From Erythrocercus mccallii (lineage: Eukaryota > Chordata > Aves > Passeriformes > Dicruridae), in contig VZRG01000527.1 of NCBI GenBank assembly GCA_013397435.1, positions 332,625-396,624 on the forward strand: a stretch of DNA of 64,000 nt. Reading direction: 5' to 3'. The position numbers and the translations under genes were made by a program. The notes beneath the pieces were generated by a model that was not told where the DNA came from, did no database searches, and worked only from the letters and a program-made list of their open reading frames with translations. The number at the start of each line of letters is the position of its first letter. Within the stretch, counting starts at the first letter, position 1. Positions 24,159 to 36,247 of this stretch are shown here, in pieces.

Positions 24159-26310
24159 GATGAATGAAGCTGCCACCTGGGAGACTGCTGCTTCCCCTCC
24201 TGGCCTAGGGGTCAGACAGGCTCTTCTGAGTCCTCAGGCTGGGACAAGCTAGGTAAGCAAAGGTGCAGTTAAGCAGGGAGAAGTTTTCCGCAGGGTGTGG
24301 GCGGCCCTTGCTTATCCCCATATTTAGACACCATTTCTACACAAAATGGGTTTTGGCTGTAGCCTGTGCCTACCTGAAGGTGTGAGCTGCAGGACATTTT
24401 TGATGTCATTAATGATTAGATTTGCTTGTGTCCACTTACACCAATTTACTCTCCCTGTGTACTAACATGTTAGAAACCTGGAACACATGCCAACTAAAAT
24501 TCTCCATGTGTAAAATTTTTCTATTATGTTTATCACAGGAAAAGGCAAACTGCCACTCCCAGGTACATCTAACTGTGCACTGGAGATAGCAACCTCCAGT
24601 CCCTATGAACGACCTGTTTTACTGCAAAAACTGAATCTGATCCCATCCCTTCTCTTGGGATATTGAAAGGCTTTGCCGCCCTGCTGCCCTCTTTCCCCAT
24701 GGCCCCATGCCATGTCTTCACAAGGCCAAAAGGAAGCACCTTCACCACATAATCAAAACACCAAGGCTGGCTGGCAGGTCCCAGCTCTGTGCTACTCTCA
24801 GTGGCCAGTACTATGTGGTGGTGGTGTCCTCTGCTCTGGCTGGAAACACAACACTTATGTAATGAGAGTACATGGCTGAGGTTTGGGGACCTCCCGTCAC
24901 ATGGGGAATGATGACCAATCTGCCCACATGATGGAAACATATCCTGGCCTGTGATGACAAGGGGCTGGACTATTCCCCTAGGAAACCTTATCCAACCTCT
25001 CCAGATGAAAGATTCCTGCCAATGATACACATCCTCATGCATTTTTTTTGTTCTTTTGTCAGGTCCTTGCAAGCCACTGTTTATCACATGCTTAGTGTGT
25101 CTTTGGGGGCTTGATCCTGTGCTCAAAAGCCCATTTTTATGCTAAAATCCTTGTTTAGTCACATGAGAATCAAGCACATGCTCAAGTCATTGTTTAAATG
25201 GGATCAGGTTGATAAGGAGCAGCAGGATCAAGCCCTATAGAAATACATGCCCAAGCCACCCTTTCCAGCCTTCTTTCCACCTCCTTCTCCACAGAAAGAA
25301 GGATGCATATTTGCACTATAAGTCGATGGACACCTCTTCTCATCAATGGACCCAGCTTTTAGACAGAACTCAGCACAGACCACAAGCTTCACACCATTCC
25401 CTTAACAAGTGCAGCCACTTGATCTAAGAGTTTAAAGGATCAAGTAACTGAAGCAAATTTATTAAAGCAGAGGCACAGAAATTTCAATTAATGATCTTTG
25501 GCATCTTTGTATGAAATACACGCTAAAAAGTGTCTTCAAAGGAATTATTTGATGGTTTCATTAATACATTTCTATGATTATAGCTCCCAGACTTATCTCT
25601 GAACCTTCTTTATTTCCATTCACAACAAAAATAATTTTAAAAAGTTTTAGGGGTTTTATTTTCTGCAGAGGAGTAGAGTTTATATCTCAGTTTGTTTTAA
25701 CAGAATAAGAATCAAGGTGAGCCTAGTAAACAGTACAAAAGAGCCTTGGTTTTAGTTCATAGAAGGAGAGGAAAAAATTGCTAAAAAGTGACAATTATAT
25801 GCCACATGAATAAATTGACTCTGGATACACCATGTTATATACATCTCCTTGTCAGATACAAGTAAGTGCTTACTTCTTCATGCACATGAAAATCTTAAAA
25901 CATTCACTTTTAGTGAAAGAAAATAATCTTGCTTCCAAAGCAGGTAAACTGTGGTAGCCTGAAGTAATCTACAAAGCAGAAGATGCCTTGGTATTAAGTC
26001 TTTTGTAATTCAATGCATGTGCATTTTGCAATATAGAATCATAGAATATCTCATATGTACTAAGCACATAAATATTTATTATAGTTTTGTAATTGTGCTT
26101 TTCCTGTGTGGTTCACTGACACAGGGCTTAGGAACTTTCTCTGTTTCCCAGTTTTGCATTTAATAAATGTACACCAAAGTCCAGTGTTGGGGAAGATGAA
26201 ATAGAAAAGCCTTATAAATATGACTACTTAGATTTTGAGAATATGAAACCTGTAAGTGAAATAGAATTGAAAGCAAGTTTCAATGTCTAAGATGCTAAGC
26301 CATTAGTTAC
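24159..26310. other. Non-coding stretch with one long minus-strand open frame
   Basis: Contains a 185-codon open frame on the minus strand (24569-25126), the longest in the window outside LTRs. It has no domain, signal peptide or membrane segment that I recognise and is treated under findings. A 20-bp CR1-tail-like motif, ATAGAATCATAGAATATCTC, lies near 26034. The rest is AT-rich and unique-looking. Confidence 0.5.
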
Positions 26311-26883
26311 TGAACAACTGAAAAAGACAATGGCTTGGCCGGCTGAAGGTAATCCCCTTTTGATTGAACAATGCCCTTGTCCTTCCCAAGAGTCCAATGG
26401 TCAGAGTAGACCCTACTAGCTTGGAAGGAAGGGTTCAAAGAGTAGCTTTTAGAGTTTAAAATATAACATAGTGTGGTAATGTAATGATTCTTATAGGTTG
26501 TATGTAAATGCTATAGGATTTGTATCTTGTACTAGATTGGTTAGTGGGAATTAGAATATTCAGTATAGAAGAGGATTTAATGCATTGTAATGGAAACTTC
26601 ACTCTCTTGCTTTCTCTCTACTTCTTATGCTCTTACTCTTACTCTTGCTCTTCTTCTTACTCTCTTACTCTCTTACGCCTCTACTCCTCTTTTGCTCTTA
26701 CCCTCTTGCTCTTAGATCTCTCTCTTGTCCTCTTTCTCTTTCTCAGGCCTGCTCTGAGCTGTGGCTGGCAGCTCTCAGCAGGGCCCCTTCACCCACGACC
26801 TTTGCAATAAACTGCATGCTCTAAGACCAGCCTTGACTCCAGAGATCTCTCACCATCGTCCCAGCTGTCTCTCACAGTCCAGT
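26311..26883 (+). mobile_element. Probable ERV LTR, boundaries uncertain
   Basis: The order of features fits an LTR: an AT-rich part (GAGTTTAAAATATAACATAG), a long pyrimidine tract (26598-26745), GCTCTGAGCTGTGGCTGGCA, and an AATAAA signal (26806-26811) in TTTGCAATAAACTGCATGCT, followed by about 70 bp ending CTCTCACAGTCCA. I could not find a convincing target-site duplication and see no clear TATA box at the expected place, so both ends are approximate and the call is tentative. Confidence 0.4.
26598..26745 (+). repeat. Pyrimidine-rich tract, CTCTTA-type
   Basis: About 150 bp of C/T-rich sequence with repeated CTCTTAC and CTCTTGCT units, interrupted by occasional A or G. The leucine/serine-rich frames translated from it are compositional. 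It lies in the putative LTR just upstream of its polyadenylation signal. Confidence 0.8.
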
Positions 26884-28363
26884 TCTCAGACTGAATAGTG
26901 CTGAGTGAGCTGAGATATACAGACACTTATGTCTGGCTCTCCATGCACCACATAAAATTGCCAAAGTGTATTTACAAGACAGAAAGAGAGCATCTCAGAG
27001 GAGCTGTCTCACGCCTTCTAACAACACTGCAGATTTGTTTCAAGTTGAAACCTTCCTTGCTGGCTACTTCTTCTAGAACTGTAAATATAAATGAACATGT
27101 TTAGTAATGACAAATTTTGCCTTCCACATACCAATCATATCTGTTGTTAGTTACAGCAATTTCTACCCAAAAAAAAGCCCACAAACCACTGCAGCTACAT
27201 AGACTCTTATAATTTTTAAGACTTGGAGTAAAGCCAGTCACTTGAATTGTAGAGATCTCTATTCCAGGTATATTTTCTGTTGTGATCATTGCTGATTTGT
27301 CATCAAAATCTAATGGCCTTCTCCAGTTGCTTTACTGCTGAAAAATAATTTTATTTTTCAGTATTTAAACTCTTCCTTTTATAAGCTTTCTGCTTTTGTT
27401 CACAATATTATTTAACTTGTTCTCCTGAATAAATCTGGAGAAAACTTTGCCTCAAAATCACAATGCCAATTTTATCTCCTTTAGCATCCTTTCAGCTGGA
27501 GGATGTGCTTTCAGACTGAGTAAGTCAAATTCACAAGTTTTCATGGCACATTGAATGGTAAGTTCTTAACTAATCTCCTCAACAGCAAGTGAAAAAAGAG
27601 CTTTGGTGCAATCCACTCTGACACATATTCAGAGAATAGTGTGCACTCAGCTCAGAACTGGTCTGAAAAGGGAACCTGAAGCACATTAAGCAGTTTCCAG
27701 TCTCTATACCTGAGTCTGACAGTTCATGATTAATGATAAGTTGCTAAAAAGCCTCTGCTTTGCATCTGCAAAATGACAGCAAGTAGGGAGGTGTCCAGGC
27801 ATCTGGCCATCACTGCAGCATCAGGAGTACCTGCCCTTACAAGCAAGTTATATATCACTGCGCACTGAAATCCTCAAAATACTCAGTGAACAAGTAAAAG
27901 GATGAGAAAATAGAAGCAGTCACTGTGTCCCTGATACTTGGGGTCCATATGAATGTTTAAAAATGAGAGGCTTACATTTGCTGTAAGGCAAACCTGTCCA
28001 TGGAAGGTGCTATTTGCCAAATACAAAAAATAGATCTTCATCCTCTGCCTTGGTTTTATTTTAAATTAATGGAATGTATTAAGAGAAAAAGAAGTAAAGT
28101 CTTAGGGGCAGAATATATACACTGCATTCAAAATGCCCTTAAAAAAATGAGATATACAAAATCCAAAATCACAGCAAAGGACAGCCACAAAAACTCTCAA
28201 CTCATTTTGAGAACTTTATTGGCCACAGTATATCTTTCCAAGAAATACACCCTCTTGAGAGGGGATCTGTCAGCAAAGGAACTATCCTTCTTTTGACCAG
28301 GCAGCTATATTCTTGATAACAGTATATCAAAGAATTTAACTTTCTCAACTTCCTTTAAACACT
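26884..28363. other. Non-coding stretch, no gene seen
   Basis: AT-rich unique-looking DNA with short frames only. Confidence 0.6.
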
Positions 28364-28821
28364 TGTTATACACAGATTAAGATTTAGTCTCTGGGAAAGC
28401 AAAAGCCACACATGCAAGCAAAGCACAACAAAGAATGGGTTCACTGCTTCCCATGGGCAGGCACTTCCCAGGACATCTCCAGGAGATCCCTATCACCTGT
28501 GACAGTGACTTGGGACGACAAGCCACCACTTCAACTGTCGTCCCCTTTCTCCTTCTTTGCCCCACTTTATACACTGAGCATGATGTCAGATGGTCTGGAG
28601 TCTCCCTGTGGTCAGTTGGAGGTCACCTGTCCTGGCTGTGTCTCCTCCCAACATCTCCCACACCCTCAGTCTCCTCACCAGCATGGCAGTATGAGAAGCT
28701 GGAAAGGCCTTGGCTCTGTAAAAGCTTTTCTGTATTATGATCACTGTGTTCAGCATAAATCCAAAACATAGCCCCATACACTGTGAAGAAAATTTACTCC
28801 ACCCCAGCCAAAACCAGCACA
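28364..28821 (-). mobile_element. ERVL-like LTR, shortened, minus strand
   Basis: On the minus strand it starts TGTGCTGGTTTTGGCTGGG, followed by GGGGCTATGTTTTGGATTTA and AAAAGCTTTTACAGAGCC, the start of a very common bird ERVL-type LTR. It continues with GACAGGTGACCTCCAACTG, a TATA box (TATAAA, 28566-28571) preceded by TGACATCATGCTCAG, and then the downstream part GTGAACCCATTCTTTGTTGTG and TGTGGCTTTTGCTTTCCC. A TG at 28364 (TGTTATACACAG) may be its other end, but the full LTR is normally longer after this point, so the R/U5 part is probably deleted. I found no matching target-site duplication (ACACT versus GCATG). The open frames on both strands are not genes. Confidence 0.78.
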
Positions 28822-29396
28822 GCATGATATACAAACTGCTACCCCCTCTTCTCTGCACATGGGTGAAGAATAGCAAGTGGACCAAATAAAATGTCAGAAA
28901 ACCAACAAAAAGGCAGGTACAGGTTTTTCTCTTCCTTCAGAAATTTGTAAACCCAGACAGTGACTGTGAATCTCCAGGAGACTATTCATTAAATCAGACT
29001 ACAGCCATTAGCACAGCTTAAACAGACTTCAAGCAAGTATATTGTAAACAAAGATTAAAGGGTTGAATACAAACACAGGAATTCAGCTGCCATCAGATAT
29101 GAAGAAAGGGAGATCAGCTACGATGCTCCAAAGGGAGCACAGCTCCTGCAGTGACTCAGCTCTGAATGGGGAGTGAGACACAGCAGCTGGATCTCCTTTT
29201 CTCTGACAATATGTATAACAGTTTGCTATGCAAATTTCCCTCAGGTCCACCTGGATTTTATCAGTTTATATTTTGTCAAAAAACCAGTTTTTACTTTATC
29301 TGCTTTACTAACGTTGTGATTTACAGCAAGTGGCTTTGTTTCAGTCTAGGGATTTCTTAAGTCTTAACTTTTCATGCTTCCTCAAATAAAGATTCA
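28822..29396. other. Non-coding stretch between two LTRs
   Basis: Unique-looking, AT-rich; no internal retroviral sequence is visible, which supports the flanking elements being independent solo LTRs. Confidence 0.6.
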
Positions 29397-29401
29397 GTTC
29401 T

Positions 29402-30153
29402 TATTATGGATGAATCTATAAGATAATTCGTGCTGGAATATTTTATAAGAATATGTTGTTATAATGTAGAAATAGTCTTTTATAAAAACAAGATTCCCTC
29501 CAGGAAAGTTACCAAAATCCAAGACACAGCAGTTCCAGGGTGGAGACAACACCTACATTCCAAAGATAAGAGGCAGGCTATTGTCTTCTGACATAGCAAT
29601 GGCCACACCATTCAGGCAGAAGAGGTGTGAAGGAACATTTCATCTCTTATCTAGAAACCAGAATGACTACTCCCTGAGCAGCCCTTTCAGAGGAACTGGA
29701 CACTTAACAATAATAGCTGGACCATCATCAGCCAAAGACGACTACCAAACCTTTTGTGGGGCTGAGGCTCCGTTCTTTTCAGCCACACGAAGAGGCAACT
29801 CCTGCCTTTATCCCAAACCCAGGAAACACCCAGACACTCCGAAACTACATTGTTTCATTCCGGGAAAGCTTTTACCTACCAAAAGAAGCTGTATTCTCTC
29901 ATTGTACACCTTTGCTGAAGGCTACAAAAAGCAGTATAAAAACCCACAGCACAGGGAGACAAATCGTGGAGCAGACAGGACTGTCCATTTGGGCGCCATC
30001 AGGCTGTTCCACCAGGTGCCGGTTTCCTAGGTCAGCACTTTGGACTTTGGATCGTGGCTTGCTTTTCAAAATTTCCAAATTTTATCCATATTGTAATCAA
30101 TAAATCTTTTCTTTTTATTAAAAATCAAATTGGTGAATTTTTCATTTATAACA
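29402..30153 (+). mobile_element. Solo LTR, family A copy 2
   Basis: Ends in TTTCATTTATAACA and carries GATAATTCGTG near its start, as in copies 1 and 3. The first base pair is TA instead of TG (TATTATGGATGAA compared with TGTTATAGATGAA in copy 1). A perfect 5-bp target-site duplication, GTTCT, flanks it (29397-29401 and 30154-30158) and fixes the ends. TATAAAAA (29935-29942, after GCTACAAAAAGCAG) and AATAAA (30099-30104) give the U3-R-U5 order on the plus strand. It is visibly diverged from copy 3 and has no adjacent viral genes. The 149-codon frame at 29581-30030 runs through U3 and R and is not a gene. Confidence 0.86.
29935..29942 (+). promoter_or_regulatory. TATA box of LTR family A copy 2
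   Basis: TATAAAAA follows GCTACAAAAAGCAG, nearly the same context as GCTACAAAAAACAG before the TATA of copy 3, and lies about 157 bp before the AATAAA signal. Confidence 0.6.
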
Positions 30154-30158
30154 GTTCT

Positions 30159-33100
30159 CCAACTGAATAAGTATATAAACAGTGCAGCTTGTGGTCTGGT
30201 GATTGTGTTGTCACAAAACTATTTTTAAAGAAAACAAGGAATCATTGAAAATCATCTTTTCCTTTTAGAACCAGTTATTCTTTCAGCTCTGCTCATCCTG
30301 GCAAAGAAAGCCCTTTTATTTAAGACAGCTAAATCACATGCAAACAGCATGATCTGCTCATGCTGTTTTTCACTGACAAGTGTTTACAGAGGGCATTTTC
30401 CTTCCTCCCTTCTTTCCTTAGTGTTCTTTAGCAGTCTTGCCCAAGACTAGCAGCAACTTTAGTAATACTCACTATACTGAGAAGTAAATGAGAGTCCCAC
30501 TCAGCAGTAGAAAATTGATGTGCGATACCATCTGACATGTTTATAGCAGCATTTAATTATTTAATCAATTTAATAACAGAATATTTGAACCACCATTAAA
30601 AAAAATCACTGGGCATAACCAATTCAGACTATAAATCAGACATTTTGCTCTCGATTTTCACTCTTCAATTACATTCTGTGAACTAATTGGCAACAGTTGA
30701 TGGGAATATAGGATGTAGACAGACTATAACAGGTGGAGCAATCAGCTCTTCACAAGAAATTAATTTGTACAGCCACTATTACCCTCTCAAACACACAAAT
30801 TCTGATTTGCACACATAGCCAAGCAAATAGCCCTGAGTATTGCTAATTGTGATTACAGCTAAAAGTCATAAAACACATTTCATTATTTCAGAGGAATGAT
30901 AGCTGTGCTCATTCATCTTTCTGTTATCTTTGAAATATTTTGAATCTTCAGATATACTTTTGCTTGATTTTCTTCATGATTTTTGAACAAAATAATTGGT
31001 TTGTATCCCACTATTTGTACTGGGTTTATTTGAACTCCATTAAAACCACACTTAATTTCTGAATTGAATAAAAAGTATGTCAAAATGTCTAATCATGATT
31101 CTCTTGAGACGTGATGTTTAGTTCAAAAAGTGATAATAAAATGTTTATAACAATATTCCATCAAGACTAAATTTTTCCTATCGTGTATCCTCATTTCAAC
31201 CAGCTAGAATTCTTACTTTCATTAAAGCAAGAAATTCTGGCCCTGGGAAACACTCTTAGACATTAAGATTATCTCTCTGGATGGGGTGCAGTCTTTCTGA
31301 AGCCCTGAGGTGCTTCTTCCCACTCATCACTCATGGCACGCCTGCTGCTTGGCCCCTCCAGCAGGAGCTGAAGCTGGTGCCTTGCCCATGGGCTGGATCT
31401 CTTCCAGCAAACATCAAAACCTGGCAGGCACTGGCCTGTAAACAGTGCTTGAGAGGGCTTGGCAGCTCAGAAAAAAGCCTCTTCCAAGGCAAACTGTAAT
31501 TGAACCTCTTTTTCAGAAAACTGTTAAAATCAGCATACAAAAGATAGCACTGCATGCAAGGTATCCTGTGCTGTGTTTGCTGTTCCCTGGGACTCATATT
31601 TCCTAATAAGCTGAACTGGGAGTTGAAGGATTGCCTGGGTAATTTAAATTTTAGGGATGATTTGAGGAGCAAAATAGTTAGTCGAACTTTGTATGGACTG
31701 GCTCCTCAGAACTTCAGCACAAGAATCTGCCAGCCAGCCATTCAGCATGGAATTATACAGGAATGCTTAAATCTCTATCCTGAATATAAACTAGATATCT
31801 CCTTCATGTAGCATCACTACACTGGAGCAGGGTTGCAACAGAACTCCTGAGAACCTTGTAGAAAGGAACAGATGCAAGATGTACATTTGCAGCCCAGACA
31901 AAAGGACTGGAAACCACTTGTGGTTTCTAACTCCCACCATCTCTTAGGCCCCTGGCAACCCTTCTCAGCTCGCCCATACTGCATATCTCTATTCATGGAG
32001 GGGCTCTCTAACAGAAGGGCTCAGTGGGACTTTCAGACATCTGAATGGACAAAATCCTTTGCACCCTGTGTTTGAACAGTGTCTGGTCCCCTGCATCACC
32101 CAAACACAACTTGTCTTCAATTTATCATCACTGTACAAGAAAGAAGGAAGCATTTACCTTGTAATCAGCTGACTGGAGAATAAAAACACATCAGTCATCA
32201 GTTTTGTATCTTATATTTCAGTGTATTTCAAATTATGACAGCCAGTTTCCCAGAGACTCTTTAGTGGGGTTTATCTTTCATTCTTTCTACCTGCCATTAA
32301 GGAAAAGAAAATGGGAGAATATTCTCACATTCTCATAGAAGGAAAAAAGGAATAAACCAGAAGGTGACCAAGACTCTTCTGACACAACAGGAGGAAATAA
32401 TGCTCAACAGAGCTGAAGAAGAAAAAAGCTCTTTGCCATAGGTGTGTGTCTATCTGAATTCCCAGCAGAGCAGGGGCATGTTACCAGGAAAGTTGTGTCA
32501 AGGGGCGCATTCTCTGAAACCTGTCCATGTAGGTACTAATAGCTCACATTCAGCCAAAGGTTTGTCATTGCTTTAGCTCAGCAGGATACTCTGTCTTCCT
32601 TTCTCACAAACCTCCCATTTTGGCTGACTTTACTGACATTTCCAAAGTAGTCAGAACTACAGATACAGCCTAGCTGGCAGTCAGCTCCAGTTCCAAGAAA
32701 TACCTTTGTGCTGAGCATGGTCTCCCAGAGGGCACTTCCAGCAGGGCCTTCACAACATTGAATGTCACTCTCCCATCATTTGGTAGTCAATAGTTCATTG
32801 TTCTCCAAAGCATAAAGAGAAGCCCATATGTCTGCTATCAGCAGGGAAAAAATGACAAAATTATCTCATAATACCACCCAGTTCACATCTGTTCTCATGG
32901 CTATGTTACAATACATGCAGCTTATTTTTTAAGAAGTAATTAGTTTTTATAAGCAGGTCTATACATGAGTGTTGTAGCACCTATAGCAGAGAACTGCATC
33001 TGCCTGTTTTCATTTTAAGAGTATGCAAATATAAAGAAACACATTTGAGACCCAAATTTACAGTAGCTGCAAAAAAGGCCTTTTGTTTTCACTTTAAACT

Positions 33101-34809
33101 AAGCTCAACAAGGGAAGGAGCACAGTCAAGCTAACTTACTAAAATAACTATTGTACTTAATTAATAGTAAACAGAATGGCGGCAAGTGATAAATCATCCA
33201 GACCAGGGATGCAGAGTGAAGTCTGACATGGTGTCTCTGCTTCACATCATTAAGTTTTTGTCACAGATTTGGGGGTTAGAGACAGAGATTCAGTCTTAGC
33301 TCTAAAATAGGAAATATATCTCATTCATCACATTGTTTCAGTTTAGCCTTTATATTTAACTGTAGATTACCTTTCTTATGCAGAGAGCTTATTACAGTTT
33401 TCATTTTCTCTTGTTTTCATATCAATTTTTTGTCACCCTTCTGCAATTTAGAGGGTGTTCAATGACAATAATATCAATGGCATATATTATACTTCTGTTC
33501 CACAGCAGTGCAGGTTTTTTAAAAACATTAAGTGCCCACTTTGCAGATGCTCTGACAGTTTCATACTTTTATCCCTGCCTCCACTCTGCAGTTATAAAGA
33601 ACCTTGACTTAACCAATGGGGATGTCAAAGATCAGAAATACCTAAATTAATTCCATCCAAGATCTCTCACAATATCACTGCTCAGCTAGAGGGTGATTAT
33701 CCACAGCCTCGTTGGTGCAAGAAAACAGCACTCAAAGAGCTAAACAAACATGGAAGAGCAGATGTCAACAGGGGGAATTGTATCTCAGTTTAGCACTGAG
33801 GAACTCTCCAGTGTCAGGATGTCATTGGAGATCACAGCAGAGCCGTGAAGGGAATAAGATGCAGGCAGAACATCTGCCTTCATAGCTTAACACTCAAGGA
33901 AGTCCAGGTGGGAAGAGCTATAGTGTTTTCAATAAGGAGATTAAGGTCTTCACCGCTCAACCCGAGTTGAATATTTTCCCTAAACAAGTCTGTGAAAACA
34001 AAGAGATTAGAATCCCACTGTGCTTTATACTCCAGAGTGAGAGCTTTTCTCAAGCACTCACAAAGCTTTCTGAGAATTTGTAGAAGTCATTTCAGAAAAG
34101 ATCCTCATTTCACAGGATTTTTTGAACTGCTGTATGAGGCCAATACAAAGACTGTACCCAGTGCGTTAATGGGAGAGCTGTAGCTATTCTTATTGCTGAG
34201 CACCAATATTAGATCTGAGAAACTGAGAAACTACCCAGAACCTATTCTGAGGAAAACAGATGTCCCCTTTTACTACCCTTTTACATAGCAGTGGTCATAT
34301 CTGACAGCTGAGGTTTTTGTTCCTTTATAGAAACTTGAGTTCTCACATAGGTGTGTGCAAAAGGGAGTGGGAGGGAAATGTTAGGGGCTCTTGTGGGAAC
34401 AAATGTGTCATAAAACTAGTTTTTATTACAAAGATAAATCTGAAACATTGAAATATTTTGTATCCAGAACTAAGAAATAAAAGGTCTGTTCTTCTCATGC
34501 CTTTCATAATGTCCCTTTTTTACCTTATCTTTTCCACGTAGACTACATATATTCTTCCCCTTCCCTTATATGCTCACTTATTCTAATAAGTAGGTACACA
34601 GGAGACTCATTCCTTGACAGAGGAGATAGGATGCAGTTTTCCTACTGCTGCAGCTAAGAAACCGTTTGCAAATGTCTTTTGGGCATGTCACTGCTGACAT
34701 GGGGTTCTTTGGCTAGTAGATTCTACTTGGTCTCTCAGGAATATGACTTTTTCCCCTGTCTGTGAGAACTAGTGGACTACATCCGTGGTTCAGACCACAA
34801 TGAATATAA
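30159..34809. other. Non-coding stretch, no gene seen
   Basis: AT-rich unique-looking DNA between two same-orientation LTRs of one family. It contains no gag, pol or env-like frame, no primer-binding site after the first LTR and no polypurine tract before the second, so the two LTRs do not bound one provirus. Parts of 30530-31160 are A/T-rich with many homeodomain-like sites. Confidence 0.6.
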
Positions 34810-34815
34810 TGAGAA

Positions 34816-35528
34816 TGTTATAAGTGAGCTTGTGGTGTAATTCGTGTTATGATATGTTATGTAATTTTTATAGTTATATTTAGTTTGATTGTAGGAAATG
34901 TAGCTTTTTTTGTAAAGGTTTCCTTTCAGCAGAACTCAGCAGCTTGGAGATAAGCTAAGGTGCAGTTCCAGGCAGTGCTGATAAAGGACAATTACCAGGA
35001 ACTTGTTGAATAGGCTGCAGCCACCCCTTTGGAAGAAGGTGTGAATGGCCAGCAGACCTAAAAGACAATGGACAGAAACTCGCTGATGGCCGACAGCTGT
35101 GGGACGGGGCTGGGCAATCAGCCACATTGTCCAGTTCCAAGTACAGCTATTAACAAACAAAAACAGACACTAGCCGGAGCCAGGATCCACCCTGGCCAGC
35201 TTTTCAACTACATTGTTTCACTGCAGATGACTTCACCAGAGACCGGAGAAGCTCATATTCATCATTGTATACCATAGCCTCGGGCTACAAAAAACAGTAT
35301 AAGACTCCTTCAAAAACCGCATGGCTCCGTGGACGTGGAGACTGTGTCACTTTGATACTTGTCACACGACACCAGGAACCGACACCCGGGCCGGTTCCTC
35401 GGGGTTTTGGGAATCGTTGGCTCAATTTTTCCATTTTCCAAATTTTCCGAAATTTGTAAATATTTGTAAATAAACTTTTTTTTGATTTTTCTATTAAAAA
35501 TCGGATTGGCGATTTTTCATTTATAACA
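34816..35528 (+). mobile_element. Solo LTR, family A copy 3, nested
   Basis: Begins TGTTATAAGTGAGC, has GTAATTCGTG, TATAAG (35299-35304, after GCTACAAAAAACAG), AATAAA (35469-35474) and ends TTTCATTTATAACA. AGAA flanks both sides (34812-34815 and 35529-35532); since the two other copies have 5-bp duplications, the original was probably AGAAA with one A lost on the left. It sits 6 bp from the end of a minus-strand LTR of another family and is therefore younger than that element. No internal viral genes are present, so it is a solo LTR. Its reading frames resemble those of copy 2 only because the DNA is homologous. Confidence 0.87.
35299..35304 (+). promoter_or_regulatory. TATA box of LTR family A copy 3
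   Basis: TATAAG in the same context as in copy 2, 170 bp before AATAAA. If active it would drive transcription rightward into the minus-strand LTR. Confidence 0.5.
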
Positions 35529-35755
35529 AGAAAAACAGGGCTTTATTAATATTCAGCTCTTTATTAAAGTGATCAGCTGGGTGGGGGAAGCCCGATGAGG
35601 TTTGCCCATGTTGCCGTAGCAACCCAGAGGAACCAGGAGGTGTGCAGGACTGTCCCTGAAGTGCAGACCGGAGGTGCTGAGTCCTTATCCTCATGGAAAC
35701 ACCCGGAGGCTCTCTCGGTCAGCCTCCCTTTCCCATCCCCATAACAGTCCGGTTC

Positions 35756-35761
35756 TTTATA
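35756..35761 (-). promoter_or_regulatory. TATA box of the GC-rich minus-strand LTR
   Basis: CTATAAAG on the minus strand directly below the GC-rich U3 and about 190 bp above the first AATAAA. It faces the plus-strand promoter of the nested LTR. Confidence 0.5.
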
Positions 35762-36247
35762 GGTCGCGGTGAGCCATCTACTTCTCCTTCAGCTAGGGCA
35801 TCATCTGGTTCCCCCTTACTGTGTCCAGTTCTTTGTTTTGAAGGGTGCTTCTCTCCCCCAAAACGATCCCAAGATGCTGAGGGTCGGTTCTACTTACATA
35901 TGTCTTCCTCCCTGGTTGCTGCTTCTTCACTGCTGCGAGGCAGCAATGCAGGAGCCCCACACCAGCAGGGTAGCTGCTCAGCAGCAGGGTGGCTGCTTGG
36001 TGGGGTGCACTCCCCTCTTTACAGGCTCTGCGGGGACCAACCAGCGCCCCATCCTGCCTGGGAAATGGGACGGGGCAGCCTCTGCCATGGGTGGGGCGGC
36101 CGCTCGTCCCCAGCGTGCCAGGGGTGCCAGTGCTCCTTTGTGGGACCACATTCGATACTTCCCCCGGGGCACCGGTGTCACCCCAGCCGTGGGATCCCTG
36201 TGAAAGCCCACTCTGCAGAGGGGTCACCGGGACGGCCCACGGGCCAC

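Noticed and set aside
24950..25020. Possible CR1 end (GGGGCTGGACTATTCCCCTA)
   Set aside because: The motif resembles a CR1 terminus, but the upstream sequence lacks any CR1 3' UTR landmarks.
26034..26053. CR1 terminal motif ATAGAATCATAGAATATCTC
   Set aside because: Only about 20 bp match and the neighbouring sequence is not CR1-like; too short to call an element.
26520..26824. Leucine/serine-rich frames resembling a membrane protein
   Set aside because: They are translations of the CTCTT-type pyrimidine tract.
29581..30030. 149-codon frame resembling the frame at 35265-35459
   Set aside because: The similarity (GYKKQYK) comes from homologous LTR DNA around the TATA box, not from a shared protein.
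29402..35528. A provirus bounded by the two plus-strand family A LTRs
   Set aside because: Each LTR has its own target duplication, the two are clearly diverged, and the 4.7 kb between them shows no gag, pol or env-like frame, primer-binding site or polypurine tract.
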